In this document: in pieces, positions 17,854 through 26,608 of the stretch
How positions within the stretch are numbered: the first letter of the stretch is position 1
How the letters are laid out: every line of letters starts with the position of its first letter
Assembly (NCBI GenBank): GCA_019747875.1
Contig: JAIEQI010000034.1
Location: 1 to 64,000, forward strand
Length of the DNA: 64,000 nucleotides
DNA from: Candidatus Obscuribacterales bacterium
GTDB lineage: Bacteria; Cyanobacteriota; Vampirovibrionia; Obscuribacterales; Obscuribacteraceae
Direction of reading: 5' to 3'
The notes under the pieces: model-generated
What the model was told of the DNA's origin: nothing
What the model saw: only the letters and a program-made list of their open reading frames with translations
The model's database searches: none
Translations under genes and position numbers: made by a program

Positions 17854-18645
17854 TCATTTCTTCGATGCTTGGAAGCGGGCTTCCAATTCTTTGGCTTTAC
17901 TATGTTTGCCAACTTTGTGAAGTACGTCTGCATAATTTTTCAAGAAATTCGAGTATGTTTCCTCATTGGAAATTTGAGTCGAGAAGATATCGTAGGTTTT
18001 TGCAAACGCTGTTTCTGCTTCGGGGTACTTCTTTTGGAGCTTGTATAGCTTGCCGAGGTTGTTAAGTGTAAGTCCCACCAGCAGGTGAGATGGTCCCAAC
18101 GCTTGATTAAGTAGTGAAACACTTTGTTTGTAATGCTGCTCGGCTGAACGGAATGACGAGTAACCAGTCTCAAGCCAGGCTTGATTATGATACATAATTG
18201 CAAGCTTGAATTCGTCTGGATCTCTTAATGAACTCAAAATTCGAATTGCTTTGGCATTTGCTTTCTCGGCTTTGTCGTACGAGTGCGCTACGACGTAATG
18301 CGCAGATAATCGTGCATATGCGGAGGCGGTTTCCGGCGATGTTTGACCATATCGCATTTTGACCGCTTTGATTGCTGCTAAGTAGCAGAATTCGGCCTCT
18401 GCAAATCGAGAGTGAGAATCGTACAACTCACCAAGAGCGTCCAGCGCGATGACCATATTGTCATGGTCTCCGTTTAGCCCAAACATTACGATCTGCTCGC
18501 GCAGTTCGGCTTCAGTTATTTCTCTTTGTAGTTCTTTGGAAGGAACTTTTTGTTGTACTAGGTTTGGCAGCATAGTAGGCAAAACAGCGACGCCATTCAG
18601 TTGAATTAGGCTTACCAAAAGTATGTTAGTAAATAGGTTTTGCAC
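17854..18645 (-). CDS. Exported TPR (kinesin-light-chain-like) protein
   Basis: 263 residues. An N-terminal hydrophobic segment (NILLVSLIQLNGVAVLPTML) looks like a signal peptide or anchor. Four to five 42-residue TPR units of kinesin-light-chain type follow (ALDALGELYDSHSRFAEAEF; AYARLSAHYVVAHSYDKAEK; MYHNQAWLETGYSSFRSAEQ; TLNNLGKLYKLQKKYPEAET). Such proteins are abundant in Obscuribacterales-like genomes; they bind partners outside the cytoplasmic membrane. Function unknown. Confidence 0.75.
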   Translation of the reverse strand: MQNLFTNILLVSLIQLNGVAVLPTMLPNLVQQKVPSKELQREITEAELREQIVMFGLNGDHDNMVIALDALGELYDSHSRFAEAEFCYLAAIKAVKMRYGQTSPETASAYARLSAHYVVAHSYDKAEKANAKAIRILSSLRDPDEFKLAIMYHNQAWLETGYSSFRSAEQHYKQSVSLLNQALGPSHLLVGLTLNNLGKLYKLQKKYPEAETAFAKTYDIFSTQISNEETYSNFLKNYADVLHKVGKHSKAKELEARFQASKK

Positions 18646-18951
18646 GTTCCATTTCCTTTTGCGCTGGCTGATTTGCTCTTATGTTAGTTTCGTGATTCTC
18701 TTTCGGGACGTCGAAGCCAACTAATGGTTATGCCACTATTGTGCTCCGTGAAAGAGCCAAGCTCATCAACAATCAGGATGATTCTGACAATCGAAAGAAC
18801 TAATCGCTACTGCACTGTGTGCGAACAGCCAAATTAGATTGCTGTTTTTGCTGACAGAAAAGATCTAAGCGAATACCTTGAATGCATGATTTCATTTGCT
18901 CATCGGGACTTCGTCGGCTAAACTATACGGTCAATAAGGGAGGGGTACTTT
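18646..18951. other. Intergenic region with half-operator sequences
   Basis: 306 bp between divergent TPR and cytochrome c genes, with no supported gene. It holds a GGATGA half-site at 18776-18781 and a GGACTT half-site at 18906-18911 in the context ATCGGGACTT, similar to ATCGGGACGA upstream of ppsA. Both are weak relatives of the inverted repeat found elsewhere in the window. Confidence 0.35.
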
Positions 18952-19296
18952 TTGAATAACTATGGACGGCTTATTCTGACGGTCGCAGTTGTCTCTTGCC
19001 TCGGATTCTTATGCTCCGTATGTGAGGCGAAAAAAACTCCCAATGGAGAGCATCTGTATAAACAGCATTGTGCTAGTTGTCATTTCGCTGGTGGCAATAG
19101 GGTAAAAGCCGGCAAAGATGTCGCAGGTTCGACTCATCTCTCGTCCCTTCCGGTGTTTAAGGCATATCTGAGTAAGCCGCCTGGTCATATGCCTCATTAC
19201 CAGCATTTAGTAAGTAATGAGGCGCTCCTTAAAGCGCTATACCAATATTGCAAGACTTTAAAGTCTGTTCCAATGAAGCAGGCAATGACAAACTAA
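18952..19296 (+). CDS. Exported c-type cytochrome
   Basis: 114 residues: signal peptide (LILTVAVVSCLGFLCSVCEA), heme-attachment motif CASCH in GEHLYKQHCASCHFAGGNRV, and a candidate axial Met in PPGHMPHY before the last helix (ALLKALYQYCKTL). This is a class I mono-heme cytochrome for periplasmic electron transfer. TTG start at 18952 is backed by a very strong Shine-Dalgarno, GGGAGGGG. Its partner oxidase or reductase is not in the window. Confidence 0.82.
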   Translation: MNNYGRLILTVAVVSCLGFLCSVCEAKKTPNGEHLYKQHCASCHFAGGNRVKAGKDVAGSTHLSSLPVFKAYLSKPPGHMPHYQHLVSNEALLKALYQYCKTLKSVPMKQAMTN

Positions 19297-19339
19297 GGGA
19301 AAAATTCCCGTTGGAGGCGCTCTCTTTCAGTTAGGTATG

Positions 19340-19654
19340 CTATCGCCAAATATCGGAGTCGTCCCGAAGGAGATAAGTCTCAACCGCGAAGAAAATGAGC
19401 GCCCCACCAGAAAACATACAGATGAGCCCGGTCAGGTAGTTTGTAAGATTTGGGGATGCTGTATCGATTTTCCCATACTCATACACACCGCCCAAAACGA
19501 GTAAGACTCCCATGATTGCCTGGGCAAAATAGAGCATTTTTTTCAATTCATAATATCTAAGAAACATTACATCCACCGCTGTGAAGTGTAGAGAGTTCGA
19601 GGGTTCTACTCTACTTGGAGCTAGTTTAGTGTTGTAAGTCTGAAAGATCATCAT
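19340..19654 (-). CDS. Small two-helix membrane protein
   Basis: 104 residues at most; a start at the Met of MFLRYYELKK (19567) would give 75. Two hydrophobic helices (FAQAIMGVLLVLGGVYEYG; YLTGLICMFSGGALIFFAVE). No family recognised. It lies between the cytochrome c gene and the response regulator, convergent with the former. Confidence 0.5.
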   Translation of the reverse strand: MMIFQTYNTKLAPSRVEPSNSLHFTAVDVMFLRYYELKKMLYFAQAIMGVLLVLGGVYEYGKIDTASPNLTNYLTGLICMFSGGALIFFAVETYLLRDDSDIWR

Positions 19655-19693
19655 CCGCTGGAGTGATTCAGCAGTTTCGAGTATCGATCTTTC

Positions 19694-20440
19694 TTAGACA
19701 AGACCGCGACGCATTGCTTGAACAGCTGCTTGCGTTCTGTCATCAACCGCAAGTTTGTTCAAAATATTGCGTACATGCGTTTTTGCCGTCGGCAGTGAGA
19801 TGATCAGTTTGTCCGCAATCTGTTGGTTCGATAAGCCATCGACAATCAGTGTTAACACTTCTAGCTCTCTGGGAGAAAGTGGTTCCATGTAGCCATAGTC
19901 GCCGCTTTGGTTTTGCTGGGAACCAGGCGCTGTCTTGACCGTAGAATCGTCGGACTTTTTTGAGACCTCTTGGACTTCAGATGGAGACTTGGACAAGTAT
20001 GTCTTGAGAACTCGTCCAGCAATGGAGGCATCCAGCCACAAGTCTCCCGCTGAGACAGAGCGAATTGCAGAATAGAGACGCTCTGGTTCGACGTCTTTCA
20101 GGCAATAACCCGATGCTCCGGCCGCCAATGAAGCCAAAATGTCTTGATCATTATCATGCTGCGTAAGCATTATGATTCGGATGTCCGGATGTTTCTCCAA
20201 TATTATTCTTGATGCTTGTATCCCATCGAGAATCGGCATGCCGACGTCCATCAGAATCACGTCAGGTTTCGAAGATTCTGCTAAGTCTACAGCTTCTTGG
20301 CCGTTAGCTGCCTCTGCGACTACGTCGAGATCGGGAGTTCGTCTCAAAGCCGCTTTAAGCCCAATTCTTGTGAGGCTATGATCCTCTACGAGGAGCAATT
20401 TAATTACTGGTTTTTCTGTGGAGTTTTGTGATTCTGACAT
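19694..20440 (-). CDS. NarL/FixJ-type response regulator
   Basis: 248 residues. Receiver domain (~14-130) with acidic pocket E19-D20, phospho-acceptor D65 in VILMDVGMP, the Thr in MLTQHD and Lys in GYCLKDVEP. A polar linker (~150-180) joins it to a LuxR/NarL helix-turn-helix (SPRELEVLTLIVDGLSNQQI, then TAKTHVRNILNKL). It is divergent from the globin-coupled kinase gene with 85 bp between them, so the two are almost surely a signalling pair. NarL-type regulators bind short inverted repeats as dimers, which fits the 16-bp repeat scattered in this window; this link is inferred. Confidence 0.93.
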   Translation of the reverse strand: MSESQNSTEKPVIKLLLVEDHSLTRIGLKAALRRTPDLDVVAEAANGQEAVDLAESSKPDVILMDVGMPILDGIQASRIILEKHPDIRIIMLTQHDNDQDILASLAAGASGYCLKDVEPERLYSAIRSVSAGDLWLDASIAGRVLKTYLSKSPSEVQEVSKKSDDSTVKTAPGSQQNQSGDYGYMEPLSPRELEVLTLIVDGLSNQQIADKLIISLPTAKTHVRNILNKLAVDDRTQAAVQAMRRGLV

Positions 20441-20525
20441 ATGTTTATGGCTTCTTACGCAAATTGTTTAATTATACTCTTTGGTTTAGCAGATATGGAA
20501 GCTTACCTCTTGTCAATGGGGGCGT

Positions 20526-22121
20526 ATGGATCGAAAGTCTCAAGATGTTCTGTCTCTAGATGACCAGGAAATTATGGAGCGCAAGCTCTGGCTCAAGATT
20601 TCCGGCGAGGATGAAGAGGTCATCAAAACACAGATTGACAAGTTCATGAGAGGGCGTGTCGACACGCTCATGGATCTGATGTATGAGCACTTTTTGTCAT
20701 TTGAGAAAACTCGTCGATTCTTTCCCAATGAGGAGGTTCTCAAGCGAGCTAAGTCTGCTCAAGCCAAGTATTTTGAGCGGCTAACGCAAGGCGATTACGA
20801 TCAAGATTATGTTAAAGAGCGATTGCGGGTTGGATCGACTCATCATCGAATCGATCTCGATCCCAAATGGTACCTGGGTGCTTATAACTCTGCTTTGCTG
20901 TTCATTATTCCTCAGATTTTAGAGGCACACTTAGACGAAGCAAAGCGAGAGCAAGTGATGACTCCTCTCTCGGCGCTGCTCAAAATAATCTTCTTCGACA
21001 TGGGCCTTGCAATTGAAAGTTACATAATTGCAAAAGAGCAAGCAATCAGACAGCAGCGAGATGCATTGAAAGAGCTTGAGACCGAAAAACGGGTTACAAA
21101 AGGCATTCTAGAACGAGCTCCCATCGGGATCGTTAGTATGGATCCGCAGCTGGTCTGTCATGAATGCAACGATGAGTTTTTGCAAATTGTTGAAAAGGAA
21201 TCTCGAGAAGATGTGATCGGTCGAAATCTCTTTGATTTGACTCCACACCTGAAACGTTCTGTAATTGAGGAAGTTCTGGAGTCAGGGCAGCCGAAAAGAA
21301 AAACGGCAGATCCCCTAGTTCTTTCGGAAAGCTCGTTGAAGGACATCACCTATTGGGATTGGGCCGCGTGGCCGGTCAAAGATGCCTCTGAAAATATTTC
21401 AGCAATCGTCGCAATGTTCTCTAATGCTACTGACCGCGTGTACTTGCAGCAGCAGCGAGAAGACTTTGTCGCCACATTGACGCATGATCTGAAGACGCCC
21501 GTATCAGCAACAAATCGTGCGGTTCGTTTCTTTCTCGACGGTGACTTTGGGCCTGTTTCACCCGAGCAGAAGGAAATTTTGGAGACTATTCTTCAGAGCA
21601 ACACAGCGTTGTACAGTCTGGTTCAAACTTTGTTGGATGTCTATCGCTTTGACAGCGGAGTTAAAGAACTAAATATTCGTCCCTGCAATATTCAGCCCAT
21701 CATGTCTCAATTGATAAGTGAGATTATGCCGCTCGCTCAGGAAAAAGGTGTGGACCTCACTATGAGCATCCCAGAATCGCTAGATGAAATTAGTTGCGAT
21801 GACGCGGAGATTCGTCGCTTGTTGCAAAATTTGATCGACAACTCGCTCAAGTTTACCCCACACGGCGGTTCCATTGCCGTGGCTGTGGAACAAGTTGACG
21901 GTAAGACAAGAGTCAGTGTCAAAGACAGCGGCAAGGGGATACCAGAGGAGAATAAGCCGAAGTTATTTCAGCGTTTCTGGCAGGCAGGAAGCACTGGTCG
22001 ATACTATGCCAGCACTGGACTAGGTCTATATTTGTGCAGGAGAATAGTTGAGGCGCACGGGGGAAGAATCTGGTGCGAAAGTACCCTTGGAAAAGGAAGC
22101 ACCTTTTTCTTTGAAATTTAA
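20526..22121 (+). CDS. Globin-coupled sensor histidine kinase
   Basis: 531 residues, cytoplasmic. Residues ~15-170 are a protoglobin/globin-coupled sensor domain: RLRVGSTHHRIDLDPKWYLG has the proximal heme His (H106) and the WYLGAY signature, and FFDMGLAIESYI is the last globin helix. A coiled linker leads to a PAS-like domain (~190-300, GIVSMDPQLVCHECNDEFLQ), HisKA with H320 (THDLKTPVSA) and HATPase_c (NLIDNSLKFTPHGG, DSGKGIPEENKPKLFQRF, GLGLYLCRRI). It should sense O2 (or NO/CO) through heme and phosphorylate the divergent NarL-type regulator. No inverted-repeat operator lies in their intergenic region. Confidence 0.92.
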   Translation: MDRKSQDVLSLDDQEIMERKLWLKISGEDEEVIKTQIDKFMRGRVDTLMDLMYEHFLSFEKTRRFFPNEEVLKRAKSAQAKYFERLTQGDYDQDYVKERLRVGSTHHRIDLDPKWYLGAYNSALLFIIPQILEAHLDEAKREQVMTPLSALLKIIFFDMGLAIESYIIAKEQAIRQQRDALKELETEKRVTKGILERAPIGIVSMDPQLVCHECNDEFLQIVEKESREDVIGRNLFDLTPHLKRSVIEEVLESGQPKRKTADPLVLSESSLKDITYWDWAAWPVKDASENISAIVAMFSNATDRVYLQQQREDFVATLTHDLKTPVSATNRAVRFFLDGDFGPVSPEQKEILETILQSNTALYSLVQTLLDVYRFDSGVKELNIRPCNIQPIMSQLISEIMPLAQEKGVDLTMSIPESLDEISCDDAEIRRLLQNLIDNSLKFTPHGGSIAVAVEQVDGKTRVSVKDSGKGIPEENKPKLFQRFWQAGSTGRYYASTGLGLYLCRRIVEAHGGRIWCESTLGKGSTFFFEI

Positions 22122-22152
22122 GTTCTATAAAATTGCTCTTGCATTAGCATAG

Positions 22153-22704
22153 CTATGGGTAGCGCCTGATCTGTTGCAGAAGCAAGTCAAATACGACAGG
22201 AGCAAACTTTGTGCAGTCGTGCCCAGGTTCTATATTAAATGATTCGTCAGCAAGACTCTTTTGCATCTCTGAGGAAATGAGCAAGCCGTTACTGTGCCCA
22301 TTCCCGTTGCCATGCCCATTCCCATGGACATTTGTGTCAGCCACTGTCACCTTACCATTCCCGTTACCGTTGCCTGCCACACTACTTTGATGTTGCGATC
22401 TCAAATAGGCTTGTATCTCCATTTGTAGGGAAGACCAAACCTGGGAAACGTTCACATCTGCCAAAAATTGTGCTTTTCTTTGCTCAAAATATTTATCGAG
22501 TATCTTTTTTGCGGTCTGCAAACATGAACAGTTGTCGTTCGTGTTTTTTATCTTCATTTCTTCGATTCGATGGACAAAGTCGGAATCTACCAGACCGTAT
22601 TCGATCGCGATCAGCGCAATCGCTTCTGCGCCACTGACGTTTTCATCCCTGAGCAAATTATGTATATGGAGTCTGGCGTTTGGAAATTTCAGGGGCATCA
22701 GCAT
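22153..22704 (-). CDS. Hypothetical protein with Gly-Asn/His repeat linker
   Basis: 183 residues; family not recognised. Residues ~1-105 are helical (SGAEAIALIAIEYGLVDSDF; AKKILDKYFEQRKAQFLADV). Then a low-complexity linker, GNGNGNGK...HGNGHGNGNGHSNG (~110-145), encoded by a repeated GGNAAYGG-like pattern, and a short conserved-looking C-terminal helix. The N-terminal part resembles phase-separating or regulatory helical proteins only vaguely. It is divergent from the beta-CASP nuclease, with a perfect inverted-repeat operator between them. Confidence 0.55.
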   Translation of the reverse strand: MLMPLKFPNARLHIHNLLRDENVSGAEAIALIAIEYGLVDSDFVHRIEEMKIKNTNDNCSCLQTAKKILDKYFEQRKAQFLADVNVSQVWSSLQMEIQAYLRSQHQSSVAGNGNGNGKVTVADTNVHGNGHGNGNGHSNGLLISSEMQKSLADESFNIEPGHDCTKFAPVVFDLLLQQIRRYP

Positions 22705-22834
22705 ATCTGTCTTGGCCTGGTACTACAAATTCAATAATGCCAAGAATACGAGAATTCAGCATCATTCCTAGGACTTAGCTTAGCGACCGACGAAATGAAA
22801 GCGCCCACTAAGTCTGTACAAATTAAGCAATCAA

Positions 22835-22850
22835 TCATCCTAAAGGATGA
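22835..22850. promoter_or_regulatory. Inverted-repeat operator, perfect copy (nuclease gene)
   Basis: TCATCC-TAAA-GGATGA, both half-sites perfect, 92 bp before the beta-CASP nuclease start (22942) and 131 bp from the divergent Gly-Asn repeat gene. Confidence 0.65.
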
Positions 22851-22941
22851 GTCATTCTGCGAAAACAAACGACCTGGCGGACGATTGCCGAAACTGTCTG
22901 ATTTGAAAGAATTGTAGTGTGAACCAATCGGTAAGTATTGC

Positions 22942-24342
22942 ATGTTTGTAACTTTATACGGAGCAGCAAAAGAAGTCACCGGCTCTTGTTATTTGGTTGA
23001 GACAAATTCGGCAACTGTACTTGTTGATTGTGGGCTTTTTCAAGGACCGCCGCGCCTGGAACGCTTGAATCGAATTCCCAAATCATTTGCTTCAAAGCAC
23101 TTTGATGCAGTTGTCTTGACGCATGCTCATTTGGACCACTGCGGACGTCTTCCATTGCTCTGCAATTCCGGCTATCGGGGTCCGATATATGCTACTAAAG
23201 GGACAATAGATCTTGCGACGCTCATTCTCGAGGATGCCGCCAAGATTCAGGAAGATGACTGTAAACGTGCGAACAAGAAAAGAAAACTTGCGGGAATCCA
23301 GGCTCTGCGCCCGTTGTTCACCATCAAAGACGTGCAAAGAGTGCAGGGTCAGTTTCGCGAACTGGATTATGAACACTGGTTAGATATTGCGCCCGGTATG
23401 AGAATCAGGTTGGTTGAAGCCGGACATATATTGGGATCGGCTTCGGTAGACATGATGATCAATCAAAACGGCGGGCGACGAAGGCTTGTTTTCTCCGGCG
23501 ACCTTGGGCAATGGAATATGCCCATTGTTAGAGACCCGGCAACTTTAGACTCTGCGGACATAATTTTCGTGGAGAGCACCTACGGCAATCGTGAACATAG
23601 ATCCCTGCAAAATACGATTCTGGAGTTCCAGGAACTCATAAGATGTGCCGTGGAGAAAAATGGAAAGATATTGATTCCTACATTTGCAGTTGGTAGGACG
23701 CAGCAGCTTCTTTATCATCTTTCGGAGATGTTTCGGAACGAGGTGATAGATCCCTTCCCTATTTATCTGGATAGCCCGATGGCTATAGAGGCAACCCGGC
23801 TTTATAAAAGCCATCCCGAGCTCATGGACAAGGAAACGCGCGAACTGTTCGAGCAAAACTCGGGATTGTTGGATCGGACTTTTGGATTGCGAACCTGCAC
23901 GACATCCGATCAGTCTAAGGCACTGAATGCGGTGCCCGGACCCTGTTTGATCATGGCTGGGGCTGGAATGTGCGATGCCGGGCGTATACTTCACCACTTT
24001 CGTCAAAATCTTCCGTTGGCTGAGACCGTAGTAATTATTGTTGGATACCAGAGTAAGGGTTCACTTGGTCGCAACCTGATCGAAGGCGCAAATTCGGTCA
24101 AGATCTTTGGAGAGGCGATTCCTGTAAGGGCAACAATCAAATCGCTCGGAGGATTCAGTGCCCATGCCGGACGAAGCGATCTGTTGCGCTGGTTGGAACC
24201 TATGACAAGGCACAAACAACATCCGCGCATAATAGTGACGCACGGGGAGCATAATGTAATGAATGCATTCGCTCAGGATATTCAGGCAACATTTGGAATT
24301 CAGGCTGAAATACCAGGTATGGGTGAGCTAATTCAATGTTGA
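22942..24342 (+). CDS. Beta-CASP metallo-beta-lactamase RNA-processing nuclease
   Basis: 466 residues. Metallo-beta-lactamase core with LTHAHLDHCGRLPLL (HXHXDH zinc motif) and GHILGSASVDM, then the beta-CASP insert (FVESTYGNREH, PTFAVGRTQQLLYHL, YLDSPMA) and the C-terminal motifs MAGAGMCDAGRILHH, YQSKGSLGRNLIEG and FSAHAGRSDLLRWL, with H in VTHGEHNVM. The set is that of archaeal CPSF-like/YSH1-type exonucleases, distinct from RNase J. Expected to cut RNA. Preceded by a perfect copy of the window's operator, which suggests stress-induced RNA turnover. Confidence 0.9.
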   Translation: MFVTLYGAAKEVTGSCYLVETNSATVLVDCGLFQGPPRLERLNRIPKSFASKHFDAVVLTHAHLDHCGRLPLLCNSGYRGPIYATKGTIDLATLILEDAAKIQEDDCKRANKKRKLAGIQALRPLFTIKDVQRVQGQFRELDYEHWLDIAPGMRIRLVEAGHILGSASVDMMINQNGGRRRLVFSGDLGQWNMPIVRDPATLDSADIIFVESTYGNREHRSLQNTILEFQELIRCAVEKNGKILIPTFAVGRTQQLLYHLSEMFRNEVIDPFPIYLDSPMAIEATRLYKSHPELMDKETRELFEQNSGLLDRTFGLRTCTTSDQSKALNAVPGPCLIMAGAGMCDAGRILHHFRQNLPLAETVVIIVGYQSKGSLGRNLIEGANSVKIFGEAIPVRATIKSLGGFSAHAGRSDLLRWLEPMTRHKQHPRIIVTHGEHNVMNAFAQDIQATFGIQAEIPGMGELIQC

Positions 24343-24364
24343 CGCAAAAAAGACGAAATTCTGA
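24339..24364 (+). repeat. 28-bp dispersed element, copy 1
   Basis: Begins TTGACGCAAAAAAGACG and continues AAATTCTGA; it overlaps the stop codon of the nuclease gene and lies 85 bp before the TadE-like gene at 24424. One of four near-identical copies on the plus strand (also 25068, 29417, 30520). Probably an operator or promoter element. Confidence 0.75.
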
Positions 24365-24423
24365 ATCAAGTTTGATTCGCAGGTCGAGCTAAGCTCTGCT
24401 CAGTTATTGAGTAGGGATGGGTT

Positions 24424-25005
24424 ATGATTAAAACAGAAAAAACTGCTGCCGCATTTCCCCGGTCCAAGTCCGGACAAATGCAGCTTCGCAAGCGCACTGG
24501 CTCTACAATAGATCTCGTTTGTACTTTGTCTGTGCTCTTTCTGCTGTTGTTTCTCCCGCTGCTTGATTTGGCGGTTATTTGCATGAAGGTGACATTCGTT
24601 CACTCGGCGGCTCGAAATGCTGCCCGCGTTGCCGGGCGAGCCCATTCATTCAACGAACCAGTGGACAAAAATCCGGCGGCGCTCGGAATTGCCAGAGATA
24701 TAGTGGAAGCTACCAGAAGCGGGAGCCTTTCCGGTGTGGAAATAACATCTTCAGATGTGAAAGTTTCCATAGTCGGTTCTCCTCTCGATACTTCCGTTCC
24801 GCCCATCTATCAAAGTCAACCACTTAAAGAGGTCGATGCCAAAAAGTATTTGTACCAAGTCGAAGTTGAAGTAAAAGGGCGAGTTACCCCATTAGTTACG
24901 CTGAGCAAGAGCATTTTTGGTTCTGTACCGGGTCTGACTGAACCGATTCCTGTCCTGGCTTGCTATCGCGAAATGGCTGAGCATCCTTCTGGACTGGCTA
25001 AGTAG
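24424..25005 (+). CDS. TadE/TadG-like pilus or secretion protein
   Basis: 193 residues. A positively charged N-terminus, then one hydrophobic helix beginning with the conserved Gly-Ser and acidic residue (RTGSTIDLVCTLSVLFLLLF), a second short hydrophobic part and HSAARNAARVAGRA, the typical TadE downstream region. A beta-rich extracytoplasmic domain follows (VEVEVKGRVTPLV). TadE-like pseudopilins belong to tight-adherence (Flp) pili. ATPase (TadA) and platform genes are not in the window. The 28-bp element lies directly upstream. Confidence 0.7.
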   Translation: MIKTEKTAAAFPRSKSGQMQLRKRTGSTIDLVCTLSVLFLLLFLPLLDLAVICMKVTFVHSAARNAARVAGRAHSFNEPVDKNPAALGIARDIVEATRSGSLSGVEITSSDVKVSIVGSPLDTSVPPIYQSQPLKEVDAKKYLYQVEVEVKGRVTPLVTLSKSIFGSVPGLTEPIPVLACYREMAEHPSGLAK

Positions 25006-25067
25006 GTAGCGAACTGCTGCTTTGACCTTGTGAAGTCGCGAACCGCTTAATTGACGCGTATCTTCAG

Positions 25068-25095
25068 TTGACGCAAAAAAGACGAAATCCTGACG
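25068..25095 (+). repeat. 28-bp dispersed element, copy 2
   Basis: TTGACGCAAAAAAGACG followed by AAATCCTGACG, 62 bp before the first and 89 bp before the preferred start of the TadG-like gene. A partial copy (TTGACGCG) occurs at 25051. Confidence 0.75.
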
Positions 25096-25156
25096 AAGTA
25101 GTGACTCTACTTCTGAATACTATTGCGTCATGGTTGAGCTGTTTGAGGTAAGTCCA

Positions 25157-26596
25157 ATGAGAAAGATGCGTTCTGGCAAAGGAACTGTCGTGGTCCTGGT
25201 TCTGTCTCTGGCAATAATGGTGATTCTGCCAATCGGGCTGTATGGATTTGAAATCGCTCGCCTTTTCTTGGCGCAAGCCCAGCTGCGCTCCGCTTGTGAT
25301 GCGGCAGCACTTGCCGGCGCATTGATTATGTCCAAGGAGTCGACTGACAGCGAAGCCGAGAAGAAAGCAAAGGCAAAGGAAGCGGCTCTCAATTTCTTTC
25401 GCAGAAATCTGGTCGTATCTGGTTCCCTGGCAGATGCCATTCTGTCTGGAAGCGTTAAAAATGACAATCCGACCCAAGGTAAGTCGACATTCGATCTTGA
25501 TTTCGAAAGCGAAGGACGCGTCAGAGCTCTGGCAAGCTTTGGTCTTCAATCGGCCTTTGGCGGTATGCTCGGAGTGAATACAAACACTATTAGAGCAAAT
25601 TCTGTAGCCGGTCACGGTGGACTTGAAGGCGACGTTGTGGTCGTTGTTGATCTTTCCGGTTCGATGGGGGGCATGACCCAATCCGTTATCTTCAGCAGAG
25701 CTTATAACGCAGTCACCAAGAAGATTGATTACAAGACATCAGCTCCGGTTGGCGGTCTTGCAATTTTTGGACCGACGGGGATGGAATCGGCAATTCCCTT
25801 GCCATCTCAAGTTGATTTCAGCAAGAGCCCGCTCTTTGCTCCGATTCAACATGCGCCCAATTCTGTTAAGACTGCTGCTCTGGTTGAGGCAAAGCTCGGC
25901 AATTTGGAAAACGAAGGTGCCTTCCGCTCAAGCCATAACGATCATAGCGAATTAGCAACCTACCTCAAACCGCATGATGGCTTTCAGGAAGAGTATCAGA
26001 AGCTGGCTATGAATGCTGTTGAACCTTTGAGCTCAGAGAAGGCTGCTCTCAAAGACTTCCTGAGCGCTGGTGACGGCTCTGACATGCATGCTGCTCTCGT
26101 TACCTACGGCAGTGAAGTTTCGACCGGCAACGATCATAAAGATAACTACAAAACAAAGTCTGGACATAAGCTTCCAATCGTCAATTTGAATAAGGAAAAC
26201 CCAAGACTGAGTGACGTCATCGATGCAATCAATCCTGCTCCATTGTTCAGCGCTACTAATACAGGGGGAGCCCTTATGCAAGCTGCCGATATGCTGGAAG
26301 CTAACGGACACCGCGAAACAGCACCGAAGACAATTGTTCTTTTAACCGACGGTATGCCTAATGTTGGACCCATGCCAGACCAGGTGGCACCCATTCTCGC
26401 TAAGAGAGGAATTCGGGTCCTCACAATCGGCTTCTTCTTCACGCCTTACTCGCAAAAAGATGGACCAGGAGTTTTGAATTCACTGGTTGCAAAGGTCGGG
26501 AACGGCAGCCGCGCATTCATCGCCCCTGATGTGCCTCAACTGAAGGATGCTCTCCGCCGAATCTCCAACGGCAGCCCAACGCTTGTTAACGACTGA
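25157..26596 (+). CDS. TadG-like protein with von Willebrand A domain
   Basis: About 479 residues from the ATG at 25157 (GAGGT eight bases upstream; the frame also allows 25130). N-terminal helix VVVLVLSLAIMVILPIGLYG followed by QLRSACDAAALAGAL, the hallmark of TadG (Flp pilus) proteins. Then a vWA domain with MIDAS motif VVDLSGSMGG, Thr in NTGGAL and Asp in LLTDGMPNVGP. It would sit in the membrane with the vWA domain outside and may mediate adhesion or pilus assembly. Flanked by the dispersed element as the other Tad-like genes. Confidence 0.85.
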   Translation: MRKMRSGKGTVVVLVLSLAIMVILPIGLYGFEIARLFLAQAQLRSACDAAALAGALIMSKESTDSEAEKKAKAKEAALNFFRRNLVVSGSLADAILSGSVKNDNPTQGKSTFDLDFESEGRVRALASFGLQSAFGGMLGVNTNTIRANSVAGHGGLEGDVVVVVDLSGSMGGMTQSVIFSRAYNAVTKKIDYKTSAPVGGLAIFGPTGMESAIPLPSQVDFSKSPLFAPIQHAPNSVKTAALVEAKLGNLENEGAFRSSHNDHSELATYLKPHDGFQEEYQKLAMNAVEPLSSEKAALKDFLSAGDGSDMHAALVTYGSEVSTGNDHKDNYKTKSGHKLPIVNLNKENPRLSDVIDAINPAPLFSATNTGGALMQAADMLEANGHRETAPKTIVLLTDGMPNVGPMPDQVAPILAKRGIRVLTIGFFFTPYSQKDGPGVLNSLVAKVGNGSRAFIAPDVPQLKDALRRISNGSPTLVND

Positions 26597-26608
26597 CGAT
26601 CGCGGCTC

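Noticed and set aside
25064..25681. 205-codon frame antisense to the TadG-like gene
   Set aside because: No ribosome-binding site or motif; it shadows a well-supported gene.
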